From contig LR746269.1 in the NCBI GenBank assembly GCA_902729315.2, forward strand, positions 8,096,231 to 8,160,230: a stretch of 64,000 nt of DNA, written 5' to 3'. Below the pieces are notes generated by a model. The model was not told where the DNA came from and did not search any database. It was given only the letters and a program-made list of their open reading frames with translations. Positions 50,201 to 61,247 of the stretch are shown here, piece by piece; the stretch's first letter is position 1, and every line of letters starts with the position of its first letter. The DNA comes from Spirodela intermedia (Eukaryota > Streptophyta > Magnoliopsida > Alismatales > Araceae). The translations under genes were made by a program, and so were the position numbers.

Positions 50201-52526
50201 GGATTGGTTTTCAATTAGACATTTAATTCACTTGATCTGGGAACTTTACATCTGATTTTCCAAAACTTTGAAAATTTTTCATGTCATTAGATTATCAAAG
50301 TGATAAACATAATTTGTGTACATGCGATGTTGTGAAATGATAATTTCATGATAGAATTGGAAAATACACCTTAGAAAATATTTTAGCTTCATTCTTAGTT
50401 TACTAATATGATTCTTCAACTTGGAATGGTTTTCTTATTAATAAGTTTCTCACAAAGGCTAATATAATTGACATATGTAGGGTTTTTTACATATTAAAAC
50501 TCAGCATATTGTGCCTTGCAATTAAAGATAACAGTTGTAGACCAATATAGATTGGAATGACTCAACTATCAAGTAACTATTGAATACAAATTCTGAGGTT
50601 TTTAGGTTGGAGTTGGTCTGATGATATTTCAACAACTTGGTGGAATTAATGGCATCATTTTCTACGCTAGCCAAACCTTTGTGGAAGCAGGTTTGTGAAT
50701 GTATCAAATTTGTTCATCCTTGGAAGCAAATTTAGAAAATATCTCCAAAGTTACTATCTAATTGTTGGCCCAAATTGATTTCTATCTTCAGGTTTCCACT
50801 CTGGCAGTTCGGGAACTATCATAATTGCCTCCATTCAAGTGAGTTTACAATCTTTCCTCATTGAAAAGTACTTGAAGGAAAGAAATATACGATGTTTTTA
50901 TCTGAGTAATAAAATGTCACAGATCCCAATCACAGCAGTGGGTGCCTTTCTCATGGATAAAAGTGGAAGACGGTCTCTATTGATGGTATGCATAAACTAT
51001 TGACTATTTTATGAACCACCAAGTAGAAGATATAAAATTTAACCTCATTGGCTTCACTAATTTAATTTTGTTGTCTTAGGTTTCTGCCACCGGAACATTT
51101 GTTGGCATGTTGTTAACGGCGATCTCATTTTATGTGAAGGTGTACTTTTAGAAAATGAAGACATCATATTCTCCATCAAAAAAAACTTACCACAATTTAC
51201 ATAGTTTATTTGTTTATTCTTGTAGGAGCATGGTTGGTATATTGATTGGTCACCATACTTGTCTCTCATTGGTATTATGGTAAGAGCATATTTCATATCA
51301 AAATACATGTCATATATGATTGGTAGTTTGCTTTCATGGGTAAAGCATGTATTCCTTCTTTATTGGAGTCATTAGAAAGGCCACAATTATGGATAATGGT
51401 GAGTGTGAATAGAAGAAAAGAGCATGTAGGTGCCTATAGTCCATTTCCTTGGATAATAAAATTCTTCTGCTCAATGTCATTATTTTTCACTTCATTTGAA
51501 ATTAGGTGTACATAGGCTCCTTTTCAATTGGAATGGGAGCAGTCCCCTGGGTCATCATGTCTGAGGTAAGGCAATTGATACCATACTTATAAATGTGTAA
51601 AGTTTCATAGCTCCAATGGTCTCTTGGGTCGTCATTCTCTAATGCTTATTATGATCAAAATGCTTGTAGATATTTCCAATCAATGTAAAGGGTATTGGTG
51701 GAAGCCTTGTTACATTAGTCAATTGGTTGGGCACATGGTTGATTTCATACTCCTTCAATTTTCTCATGGCTTTGAATGCTTCAGGTAATTTACATCAACC
51801 TAGTTTATAGATAAGATTTCTAATAATATTTTTTCTTGAAGATTGCTAGAGGTGTCAGTGGACATAGCAAGCCTAAAATCTCAACATAGCCTACATCTTA
51901 TCTGAAATAGTCTAATTCGGAAGTATTCTTCTTCTATGTGACCATCCCTCCACAAGACATAATCATGCCCCCGAGCATTCATTGGGAGTAACTCCATAAG
52001 TCATTTCCCTTTTTTCCTTACTAGTGCCCCCTCTTCCACAAACAAACATCTGGCTTCAATGGTATTATCTCAATGAACCACTTTCCTAGGCCAGTTCTTC
52101 ATGACTATGTCTCTTAGTCCCCTTCTCCCTTGTTTCTCCCTCTTTGTTTCATAAGGGTCCAATCATTTATCTATTCTTCAAGATTTTTATTTGAGGCCTG
52201 GTTTTTTAAAAGTTGCCCAATCCAAGAATAAGCTTCATGATAAAATTTCCAATGTGTTTTTTATAATTATCACAATGAGATTCTAATATGGTTCCCTAAT
52301 GCTCATTACTAAATACTATCAAGACAATAGTGAAATAAAATATGCATAATGTCATTTAAAAAAGAGCATAGTATATTATGTTAATATGCCTATATGATGT
52401 TTGGTTTCAGGAACCTTATTCTTATTTTCAGCATGCTGTGGACTTACTATTTTGTTCATTGCAATTTTTGTACCGGAAACAAAGGGCCGAACATTAGAGC
52501 AAATTCAATCTTCAATGAGCTCTTGA
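47205..52526 (+). CDS. ERD6-like monosaccharide transporter (MFS)
   Basis: Sugar/H+ symporter of the plant ERD6-like group, usually on the tonoplast, with 12 membrane helices. Eighteen exons: 47205-47354, 47434-47496, 48378-48467, 48553-48612, 48700-48765, 49047-49112, 49188-49263, 49621-49685, 49758-49850, 49919-49999, 50606-50690, 50792-50838, 50923-50985, 51080-51139, 51226-51279, 51506-51565, 51670-51784, 52411-52526. All junctions are GT-AG and in phase; product 469 aa. Signature text: [28 protein letters not shown] (loop 2-3), [23 protein letters not shown] (PESPR motif), [14 protein letters not shown] (helix 7), [26 protein letters not shown] and [11 protein letters not shown] at the end. 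The N-terminus is short and soluble, beginning [12 protein letters not shown]. Exon 1 is GC-rich; the rest is AT-rich. A decayed relative lies 3.5 kb downstream. Confidence 0.94.
48004..48048. repeat. (CT)n and (TA)n microsatellite in transporter intron 2
   Basis: CT repeat to about 48027, then GTGCA and a short (TA)n. Confidence 0.9.
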
Positions 52527-55500
52527 AGAAAGAACTATTAATTGACAATGTGAAATAACCTGTTGACACATGGTCATAGTATTTATCTCGTCACACACTA
52601 TTCTAGGCATCTTGCCTTCAAAGTTTGGCTGTCAAGCGCTATCAATTTCTCTCTTGTTTGATTACATCATACATCTTTTGCTCCTTTAGAGATGCTCACT
52701 ATTGTTGTATGTTGGGAACATCATTTTCTAAGAACAGAAATTAGAGTTCAAAGGTAAGAATGTGCATTTCCTATCTATAGGTTTAAACTATGGTGACTGA
52801 ATTGATGTGATTACTAGTAAAATAAGCTATGGTGCGATATTATATTGGAAATTACATGCACAAAATCTTATATTGACAAACTCAGAAGGTGTTATTCTCA
52901 TATTTTTGAAAGAGAAGCCAGATCCACCAAAAAATTATGCCACCTTGTCAGACATGATACTCCATTTGGTAATATTATTTGTATGGCTACTCGGTAGTTC
53001 AAAATTATTTAAGAGCTATATTGTGTCCCAACAGTGTATAATACTAAGAGTCATGACATAAGCTAATTGCTCCTCAATATTGTGGACATTAGAGGGAAAA
53101 TAGATGCTAAGAAGAAATCTAGGAACTAGTTTCAGATTGTAGAGTAGTGCACTTCAACAAAAATAGTCCTATCATGGGAACTTGACTGTGGACATTGCTA
53201 CTGCCAAAGGAAAATGAGTACTCGCATTTTGACATAGTGAAAGTAAGGAAAAATAACAATCAAGCCATAAATAAGCTAGATACCAAATCCTTGATTTATA
53301 AGTTTAAAATTGAATGGTTTGAACAATCCTTGAATCCACAAATGGAGTGGAAAAAAATTTCTAATACTACAACCTCTAGTACTACAATGAAAACAACACA
53401 AAAAAACACCGAAATCTCAAGAGCTAGAAATGATGAAAAGAAAGCTGCTTCACCATAAAGAAAGATAGATTAACGTTTTCAAGAAAAGAACTCATCCCTA
53501 AAGATCACATCAGCTTGTAGCTCTCCATATAATCAGACCCACACATTATACAAAAAATAATTTTAAGAAGTATAAGAAAGCTCGAGTAACACTGTTGGAT
53601 TTATAATAATTACCTTGTGTACTTATTGAGAGACCTTCTACATGTGATAATCTAAAGGAGAGAAGTGAGGAGCTTATCTAGTTTCAACCACATAGAGCCT
53701 TGGAATATAAGAGATTTTTTGTGAAATCTCAAGTCAGTTGGAGCTACAAAATCTATTCAATGACTAAGCCTATTATTTTGGTGTGTACACTAGGTAATAA
53801 TGGAACCCAAATGCATGGTTTTCTTAGATATTAGAGTAGGATGAGAGGACTGAACCAGTATAAACCATTGTGTCCATGTATTCATTTGAAGTCCCTAAAT
53901 AAGAGAGACTAAGGAACAAGATATTTACATTTAGGAAAGCAAATTTACTTGGATGAAAATTGCTAAACATTTGGAACTGAGCCTTGAATACATCAAGCAC
54001 TAGGCCTTTGACTCTTGAGCTATTGGGAATTATTTAGGTGACCCTTGAATCTAAAATTAGAATCATAACCTGAATCTATAAAGATTTCATGAATCCACAT
54101 GTAGAGAAATATCTCTAGGGAGAATGAAAATATACTTAGTGTTGGCCTTTCTTGATGTTATATAGTGTTGACCTTTAAATGAGAAAAATTAATAATTAAA
54201 AATATAATAAATTACACTCTAACATCTAATTAGTATAAAAATAGTTACTAGTTCTATGATATTGAAGAAGAGAGTATAAAATCCCATTTTGAGTTTTGAA
54301 TGTGTTGTAGGTCTTCAAAACTTCATGGTCAACACTTTTTAGGTTTTCGTGCCATTTAGGCCATAAGTTATGTTGGAGTCACGTTCTACATCGCTAGATG
54401 CCCATACCAGATACAAATTTAACTTTCTCAAGATGATCTTAACCTTGCTCATCAATTGCCTTAATTAGTGAAGAGCCCAACCCTCAAAGCCCAAAACAGC
54501 CCAAAGTGGCAAGGGGATGATGACACTGAGGTGCTGAACCTTTTGCCAATCAAAAAACAAAATGTTACAGACTCAATCAAGGTTAGTATCATAAAAAATA
54601 AGGGTAATTAAAGTTTATCTAATCACCACATCTATATTGTATGTACGCTACCAACAGTATTGGCACAGTAATAGGAATTAGACCTCATGCAATTCCTAAT
54701 AAAGAAAAATAAAAGGCTTTTCGATTTCTTTAAAGGAAGAAGATAGGTAAAATATATTCCAAGATATTAACCTGAACCACCTATGACTCTCAATCACCAA
54801 GTTTTTGCAATTGACATGCAGAAATATTCGAAATATTAGAATAATCCAAATCTTAGTGAATTTTCATTTTTTTTAATTTCTCCTTCAGTTAACTTCAAAT
54901 AAGTCAGATTTTTTCCAAACCAATTAGAAGCAATAAGGTTATAGTAAGCTTGAAAACCCAAATAAGAAATGTTCTTTCGCTGCATTCATCTTCTTTTTTT
55001 TAGAGAGAGAATAAAAAAAATCTAGTTTTAACAGAGTGATCTCTTTTCTATAACACTAATTAATCTTGTAAGTATTAATTGGTGATTCATTGTGCAACTC
55101 TAATGTTACTGCTTGAATCGTAATTTCCTATATCATAATTAAGAAAATGTCACTCATTAGAAGAGGAAAACATATTCCATTATTTATTGAAGAACTAAAA
55201 CATAACCCTTTGATTCTCACGTTACCAAAATGATGAATTTATATTATCAAACCAGTTATGAATGCTTTTTACTACCAAACACAATAAATTAAAGACTATT
55301 CTTTTGAATAACACAGTTACACATGGACAAGGAAATTTAAAAGAGGGATCCAATTATGTAGGCTTTAAATTTAATAATACTCAAAACCGTGTGCAGCAAC
55401 AGAGGAAGGATAGCGATGTGTATAATCCAAATTAATCTTTAGTATAATGTTGGCAATCTTACAAAGACGGGAACAATATCAGTAGTTTTCTACTCACTGA

Positions 55501-56067
55501 TCCCATCTTTTACAGAATACGAGTAATAATCGATTCCTATTTTTTAGTGTACAAGAATATGCAGATCTCAGCATGTTACTAAGCACGGAAACACTCATTT
55601 ACTGATACTACGCTACCAGAATTTGATAATAGGTCATTCATAGTGTTACTATACCTTTCCTATTTATCATGGGTTGTTTTGGTATAGCTGAATATTAAAT
55701 TGATATTGATATGTGGTCATTAATTCGATCAATTTTGGGGTTAAAATGCTGATTTCCAGTACTAAATACCAATCTATGATATTCTAATTATTTCTCTCAT
55801 ATGTGGTATGCAAAATTATGTGCGATTTAAAAAAAATTGTGTTCTTGAACAAATGTTGTTATGATGTAGTCTAGTTTACTTGCTACATGCACCCCATCAG
55901 TAAATAATTCAATTATACAAACATATTAGGTCATGTGGCATATTAGAATAGCAGATAACTTTTCGTAGATAATTGAACGGCGCCAATTTGCACATCCTGA
56001 TGGGCTTTGTCCACCTCCCCTCAGCCGCCTATCTCATTCTCTTTCTCTAGAATTCATTGTTGAGAAG
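52527..56067. other. AT-rich interval between the transporter and its decayed relative
   Basis: No gene recognised in 3.5 kb. CTTGAATCCA-type words at about 53332 and 53990-54100 resemble the repeats in the TRAF-gene intron and may be traces of the same repeat family. If the downstream copy once had exons 1-5, they are not visible here. Confidence 0.5.
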
Positions 56068-56731
56068 GTCCCGTTTTTTATAGCTGAGATAGCTTCAAAA
56101 AACTCACATGCTGGACTTGGTGTAGTAAGACAGGTCAGCATCTTCAGCGACAGGAATAATGCAAGAATTAGCAATTAACTCAGAATAACATTCACTTACT
56201 GGAGCTTTTCCCTGATTCTTCACCGTTGATGATGTGGGCAGGAATATTCTCAAGCTATAAAGGTAGAACATTGGTAACGTGGTGCAGATTACTGTTAACC
56301 AGTAATAATCTCATAATTTCTATGAATATCTGAATGTTACTAGGGCCATTTTCAAGTTGAGGACACCATCCCTTAAAGGATTGATAAAATTAATAAACTA
56401 ATGAAGTTATCCTTGGAAAGATCATGAAAAGAAAGGAAAAACATAGCCACAATCTTATTCTTTTGTCAGCAATACTTCTCAAAATGCCATGGTAGACTTA
56501 TTAATCACCGAATCATTTTTTGTAGTAAATTAATTTGAACTCTATTAAAAGGCTATAAAAAATGGAATTCAATAACGTAGCCAATATCAGCACCTTGTTT
56601 TCTTGTGCATATATTTTCTCTAGTGATTAGAAAAAGCTGATGTGGACGTGTATTTTTGTTCTTCAGGAGCCGCTCAATACACGTTTCTTCCGTGTTTGGT
56701 CCTGATTCCATTGTCTCTAGAGTGGTTACTG
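56068..56731 (+). pseudogene. ERD6-like sugar transporter remnant, exons 6-8
   Basis: Three pieces match successive exons of the intact transporter upstream. 56068-56133 is exactly 66 bp like exon 6 and reads VPFFIAEIASKNSHAGLG, with GT after it. About 56225-56302 matches exon 7 (LMMWAGIFSSYKGRTLVTW) but lacks a clean acceptor. 56667-56731 matches exon 8 (AAQYTFLPCLVLIPLSLEWL) after a TTCAG, with the PESPR motif lost. A further piece matching exon 9 lies 3.9 kb away at 60630-60724. Exons 1-5 and 10-18 were not found. This is a broken copy, not a working gene. Confidence 0.75.
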
Positions 56732-57147
56732 TGCCTTCTATCTTTTAGGTCATTTAGTCTTTGTTTGCTGCAAATTTTTGGATTTAACTATCCATAAAAC
56801 ATTTTCTTCTTAAATGGCCTTTCAAATCTACAGAAACCATCTAACTCATGACTTTATTTATTCCGTTGAACGGGTGTTAAATATAAACAAGGACTTTATG
56901 ACTACATTTGAGACCAGGGGAAGTATAATTATTACTTTTCAATGTCAAATCGCATTGAATCAGAGACTGGGAGCATTGCTAGTAAGTTTCCACCATTGAT
57001 ATTAGTCTTTTGAATTACATGTTTCGACAGTATCTTGGTCTGAAAAGCATTTATGCTGGTCACGCTCGGAACAAAGCTTAGTTGGGAGAGAGGGAGAGAG
57101 GGAGAGAATCCCAGCGGCTGCTCCAGCCTCTTGATGGTGTTCTTGAA

Positions 57148-57266
57148 GGCTTGAAGGAGGGAAAGGGAGACAGATAAGCGGGGCTATGGTTTATGGATTT
57201 AGTTTATGGATTAGCTTCCATAAACCATAGCCCCGCTTATCTGTCTCCCTTTCCCTCCTTCAAGCC
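57148..57266. repeat. Perfect 50-bp inverted repeat (hairpin), 19-nt loop
   Basis: Arms 57148-57197 and 57217-57266 are perfect reverse complements (GGCTTGAAGGAGGGAAAGGG... to ...TTTATGGA). The loop contains another TTTATGGATT. It ends 30 bp before the large left arm begins. It could be a fold-back element, a small-RNA hairpin or a template-switch scar. Confidence 0.9.
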
Positions 57267-57536
57267 ACAAATACTAATTGCTGGGTTTTCAATACACTTT
57301 AGGCAATACACTTGTAACTCAATTTTAGAAAAAGTCAATCTAATATTAGTCAAGGCATAAAATTTTACACCATTACTAATTGCTGGGTTTTCAATATTTG
57401 TGCAAATTTTCTCCTTCGAATGAAATATTTCATTTAAACCACAAATAATGCTTTGATAAATATCCTTAAAATTAAAAATACCATACCATTCATTTATTCT
57501 CATGTTAGATTAGTGCTCAAGCCAGGTGAAAAATAT

Positions 57537-57538
57537 AT

Positions 57539-57575
<37 letters not shown>

Positions 57576-57586
57576 TAGATAGATAG
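57537..57586. repeat. (TA)n-(TAGA)n microsatellite in the left arm
   Basis: Mirrored in the right arm at about 61972-62018. Confidence 0.9.
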
Positions 57587-58182
57587 GCATAAATTGTTTC
57601 CATCTAAATTAGCCGTACAAAAGTGAAAACTGTCATTAATGAATGCATTCAACGAAAAGAGTTAGGTGAAACCTTGGCTTAGTCTACCCTTCAAGCCTCT
57701 GCAACAATACCTATACTGGATTATCCCCAAACTTATTACATGATGGCATTCTAGGGTGCAACCCAGCCTTCTTAATCTTATAAGTCATGGTAAATAATGG
57801 ATGAGAATGTTATGATAAGTTTGGAGCACAGAACTGGACTCTGCGTTTGAAAGCTTGTGCTCTTTCTGATGTCCCTAGGGTTTATGACGTTGATGTGTGA
57901 AGGCTTGGAATTTTGTAGTATGAGAAAATGACATGATTCCAAGCTTTTTTGTCCCAAGTTTAGACAAAATAATTAGCTGTTGCAAACCACATGTCAACAG
58001 TTAAAAGTTCTGTTGAACCCTAATCAAACGATTATTACGATCATGGGCCGTAATGGCCCGTCACACATGAACGGAACAGAAACATATGAAATTCTACAAA
58101 TTATTCCAACAACGATCCTCCTGAAGATACTTCTGACCTGGAAGACGAGGCATGACAGCGAGTAGAATGTAGCATGTTTCGT

Positions 58183-58323
58183 TCATCGGAGGATGCTCAT
58201 CACCCACACGAGGCACATCGCGACGCACAAGAGCGAGAGCAGCTTCATTTCTGCTCCCCTGATCTTCGCATTCATCCGCTTCTCCAGCGCGACCAGGTGG
58301 GCCTCCATCCCTATCACGTGCAT
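58183..58323 (-). CDS. Small ORF with a C-terminal membrane helix (unassigned)
   Basis: 46-aa frame starting MHVIGMEAHLVALEKRMNAK, followed by a hydrophobic helix MKLLSLLCVAMCLVWVMSIL and one final Arg. An amphipathic helix followed by a tail anchor looks like a real protein C-terminus rather than random sequence. It overlaps the end of the hydrolase frame by ten bases and is in a different frame. It may be the last exon of some other gene, captured here; I do not recognise the family. An identical frame occurs in the right arm. Confidence 0.35.
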   Translation of the reverse strand: MHVIGMEAHLVALEKRMNAKIRGAEMKLLSLLCVAMCLVWVMSILR

Positions 58324-59728
58324 CTCGGCAGCGTGTTTTCCGGGGAGAGAAGCAGTGGATCTGAGAGACATCCCACGAGGATTTTGTGAAGACCAAAGGT
58401 GCCTATGAGATTTTCTTTAAGAGGTACGAAGGGGAGGGACAGTCCTTGCCTGACGTATCTGAGAAGCCAGTGCATCATGTCCTTTTGCGCCTCCTTGGCC
58501 CTCTTCACGGCAGCCTCGTCGTCGGCGTCATAGCGAAGGCAGAACCCGTGTGGAGCTCCCGGAATGATCTTCACGAAGCTGTCGATCTGTCGAGATTTTC
58601 GAGAATAAATTCCCCACGAAAAATAGCCCACAGATTCTAGTCGAGCAGTTTCGCGGAGGTTTTCGGAAGATAAATATCTTACTTCTGGCTTGGCCGACAA
58701 GGCCAGCTCAAACTGTTTCAGCATCCAAGGCGGGGTTACGTCGTCGAGACTTCCCCCGATCACTTCGATAGGCACGATCACCTCTGCTTAACATCGTGAA
58801 GCCGGTCATGAAACACAAGGCGAGGAGGTGGAGTAGCAGGCAGCACGAATCACACCTTTGATATCGTCGACGGTGACCAATGACGCGTGCAGAAGCACCG
58901 CGGCGTCGATGACGTCTGACTTGGCTACTTCGACGACCACCTTGCCTGCAACGTTGGGGGGAGGGATGGGGATTCAGACAACATCTCCAGGCTTGTCTTT
59001 GTTCTTGTTAAATTTTTTGGTGTTGCTTCAGTGGTGAGATGACCGGTGGATCTTACCGCCCCAGCAAAACCCGGCGGCGCCGACGGAAGTGGCCCCTCTG
59101 CTCTTAAGAGCTTCGACGACGGCGTTTGCATCTCCGGCAGCTTTTTCCTGGCCGCCGGCAAGTTCCAGTCGCAGTAGAGGAAAACATCAGATCTGGCACA
59201 GAGGATTTTAGAGAATGTTTTCCGAGTCGAAGATGGCGACGACCGAGACTCACCGGGCTGTGGCGCTTAAGCCAGTCGGCCATGGACTCGTCTCCCCCGT
59301 ATGGGTCGCCATAGCAGAAGTCCGGTACCACCACGAAGAAGCCCTCACCGGCTACCTTGTCGGCCCATTTTCTGCAGGGGGAAAATGCCCCAATTCGACA
59401 GCGGCAAGCAAGCACGAGGTCAGTCGGTCAGTCACAAGCACTGATGGCGGATTCCGCTGAAGAGCATGCAGAAGATCGAGTTTTCCCGGTTACCTCAGGT
59501 TAGGAGCTTCATATCCTGCAGACAGAGGAGTGAGAAAGGGGAAAGAGAGAGTCACGAAGATTCAGTAGTGTCGGTACCAAATACGTCGCTGACGAGGATA
59601 ACAGCACGGTGGGAAGTCACTGAGCCCGCTGTGTAGGCGCGGAGGCCGCCGATGTCCTCCACCACGGTGCCCAGCCCACAGCGGGGGTCCAGCTTGGGCG
59701 GGTACAAGCAGCAGCTCTTGCTCGCCAT
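58314..59728 (-). CDS. Dienelactone hydrolase family protein
   Basis: Alpha/beta hydrolase of the dienelactone hydrolase family, often labelled endo-1,3;1,4-beta-glucanase in plants; the natural substrate is uncertain. Exons in order: 59728-59578, 59515-59494, 59371-59254, 59147-59057, 58945-58856, 58783-58683, 58586-58314. Phases agree; 281 aa. The start is MASKSCCLYPPKLDP. The catalytic triad is visible: Cys125 in GFCWGG, Asp171 or Asp172 in GGSLDDVTPP, His204 in PGAPHGF. Family members usually end soon after the DMMHWLLRYV helix (about 240 aa). Here the frame continues about 40 residues (GLSLPFVPLKENLIG...), which looks like acquired sequence. The last intron (58587-58682) is 96 bp with no in-frame stop, so retention would still give a full frame. 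The 3' half lies in an inverted duplication, and the gene sits between exon 8 and 9 remnants of a transporter. Confidence 0.9.
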
Positions 59729-60629
59729 GCTCACAGAGACGGGCTCGTCAAAGTCTGCGAGAGATGGCGTCTGCTGTGTGGCGGCGCTCTCCGTTCACTT
59801 TGGGTCTCCGATGCGGCAGCCGTCGTTGACTCTTTCTCGCTGCCGGAATCTAGCCGAGAACTGGCTTCATATCCGTCTCGTTTACATGTGTTGGAATGGT
59901 GCATATTAAATTGCGGGCAAGGCAACCATGGGCCCTGGATCGCAAGGAACAAGTCCAATTACGAGTGGGAAAGACACATGCATGCATTAATTGCTTATTA
60001 AAAGGCTCCAACTTGCAGGATTCTGCGACTAGTCAGGTGAACTAGCGGATCTACCGTGTGAGCAGCAGGAATGACGGCCAATCTACCTAGCGGTGATGGT
60101 CGAGCACTTGGGCTGACACAGCTGCTCCCCACCACACTCTGGACAATGCCTACTCTCTACCGGTGAACTTCTCGCCAACGGACCTGCTGGGAAGCTCGGA
60201 AGCATGTTATTTTAATTACAAAACTTAGCATGGTAGTTTTCAGTACGAAAATATTCTGGGACCCAAGAGAATATTCTCGGCCTCCGCTCAATAAAGGGTT
60301 CTTACTATTACTGGAGGCATGTAAATTTTCTATAACAGGTCTGACCAGCAGGCCTCTGGAAGGTTTTAGAGAGTCTCCATGTGTTCCTGAAAGAGGCGTG
60401 GTGTCTCCATATCGTCATTGCCACCAACTCAGCGCAACATGCTGACAGAAGCTAACCTTGGAACTAAATCGTTATTGTTGGGCAGTTTCTGTGGACTGAA
60501 AGGGATTTTAAGGGTAACAAGCCTCGTTTTGAAGATCCATAAAACTCAGCGGTAGAAGCCAAATTACCCAGAAAAAGAAAAAGAAAAAGAAAGCAGCATA
60601 GCTGTGAATTCTGTGTTCAAATTCTCCAG
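59729..60629. other. Upstream region of the hydrolase gene (centre of the palindrome)
   Basis: About 0.9 kb, probably the hydrolase promoter and 5' UTR at the left end. It contains the first copy of the 44-bp inverted pair (60411-60454). No other gene seen. Confidence 0.5.
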
Positions 60630-60793
60630 GTAAAGGTCCCAGGCGCAGAAAGGAATTTGAAGTCACTCTACAGAGGCTACGTGGAGGAGATCCAGCAGTT
60701 TCCAAGGAGGCATACGAAATCAAGGTAATTAACGGAAACTCCTAAAAAATAGCTTCTGTCAGCATGTTGCGCTGAGTTGGTGGCAATGACGAT
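60411..60793. repeat. 44-bp perfect inverted pair at the inner junction
   Basis: 60411-60454 (ATCGTCATTGCCACCAACTC... to ...GAAGCTA) is the exact reverse complement of 60750-60793. The second copy overlaps the first two bases of the right arm. The 295 bp between them include the exon 9 remnant of the transporter. Either short terminal inverted repeats of a small element or a template-switch scar. Confidence 0.92.
60630..60724 (+). pseudogene. ERD6-like transporter remnant, exon 9
   Basis: Follows CCAG and precedes GTAATT. It reads RKEFEVTLQRLRGGDPAVSK then EAYEIK, matching the intact exon 9 ([20 protein letters not shown] then EALEIK). Length is 95 bp against 93, so the upstream part is out of frame. 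It is the next exon after the remnants at 56068-56731, about 3.9 kb downstream instead of the ~72-bp intron of the intact gene. Confidence 0.78.
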
Positions 60794-61247
60794 CGAAGTG
60801 ATCGGGGGAAGTCTCGACGACGTAACCCCGCCTTGGATGCTGAAACAGTTTGAGCTGGCCTTGTCGGCCAAGCCAGAAGTAAGATATTTATCTTCCGAAA
60901 ACCTCCGCGAAACTGCTCGACTAGAATCTGTGGGCTATTTTTCGTGGGGAATTTATTCTCGAAAATCTCGACAGATCGACAGCTTCGTGAAGATCATTCC
61001 GGGAGCTCCACACGGGTTCTGCCTTCGCTATGACGCCGACGACGAGGCTGCCGTGAAGAGGGCCAAGGAGGCGCAAAAGGACATGATGCACTGGCTTCTC
61101 AGATACGTCAGGCAAGGACTGTCCCTCCCCTTCGTACCTCTTAAAGAAAATCTCATAGGCACCTTTGGTCTTCACAAAATCCTCGTGGGATGTCTCTCAG
61201 ATCCACTGCTTCTCTCCCCGGAAAACACGCTGCCGAGATGCACGTGA
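60792..61247 (+). pseudogene. Truncated inverted copy of the hydrolase 3' half
   Basis: Mirror of 58314-58769. It has most of exon 6 (60792-60878), the 96-bp intron and the last exon (60975-61247), but exons 1-5 and the Cys nucleophile are missing. A frame opens at 60777 through fused non-homologous codons and, because the intron has no stop, runs without splicing to 61247. No promoter is known to serve it. Confidence 0.88.

Larger units (their letters stand above)
57297..58769. repeat. Left arm of a ~1.47-kb inverted duplication
   Basis: Reverse complement of 60792-62262 with near-complete identity. I saw one substitution (A in TACAAAAGTG at about 57617 against the mirrored G) and a small length difference in the (TA)n run. 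It contains the last exon, last intron and most of exon 6 of the hydrolase gene, plus its 3' flank. Confidence 0.93.

Noticed and set aside
53195-53458. Lys/Thr/Asn-rich 87-codon frame
   Set aside because: AT-rich random-looking frame without homology or splice context; not reported as a gene.
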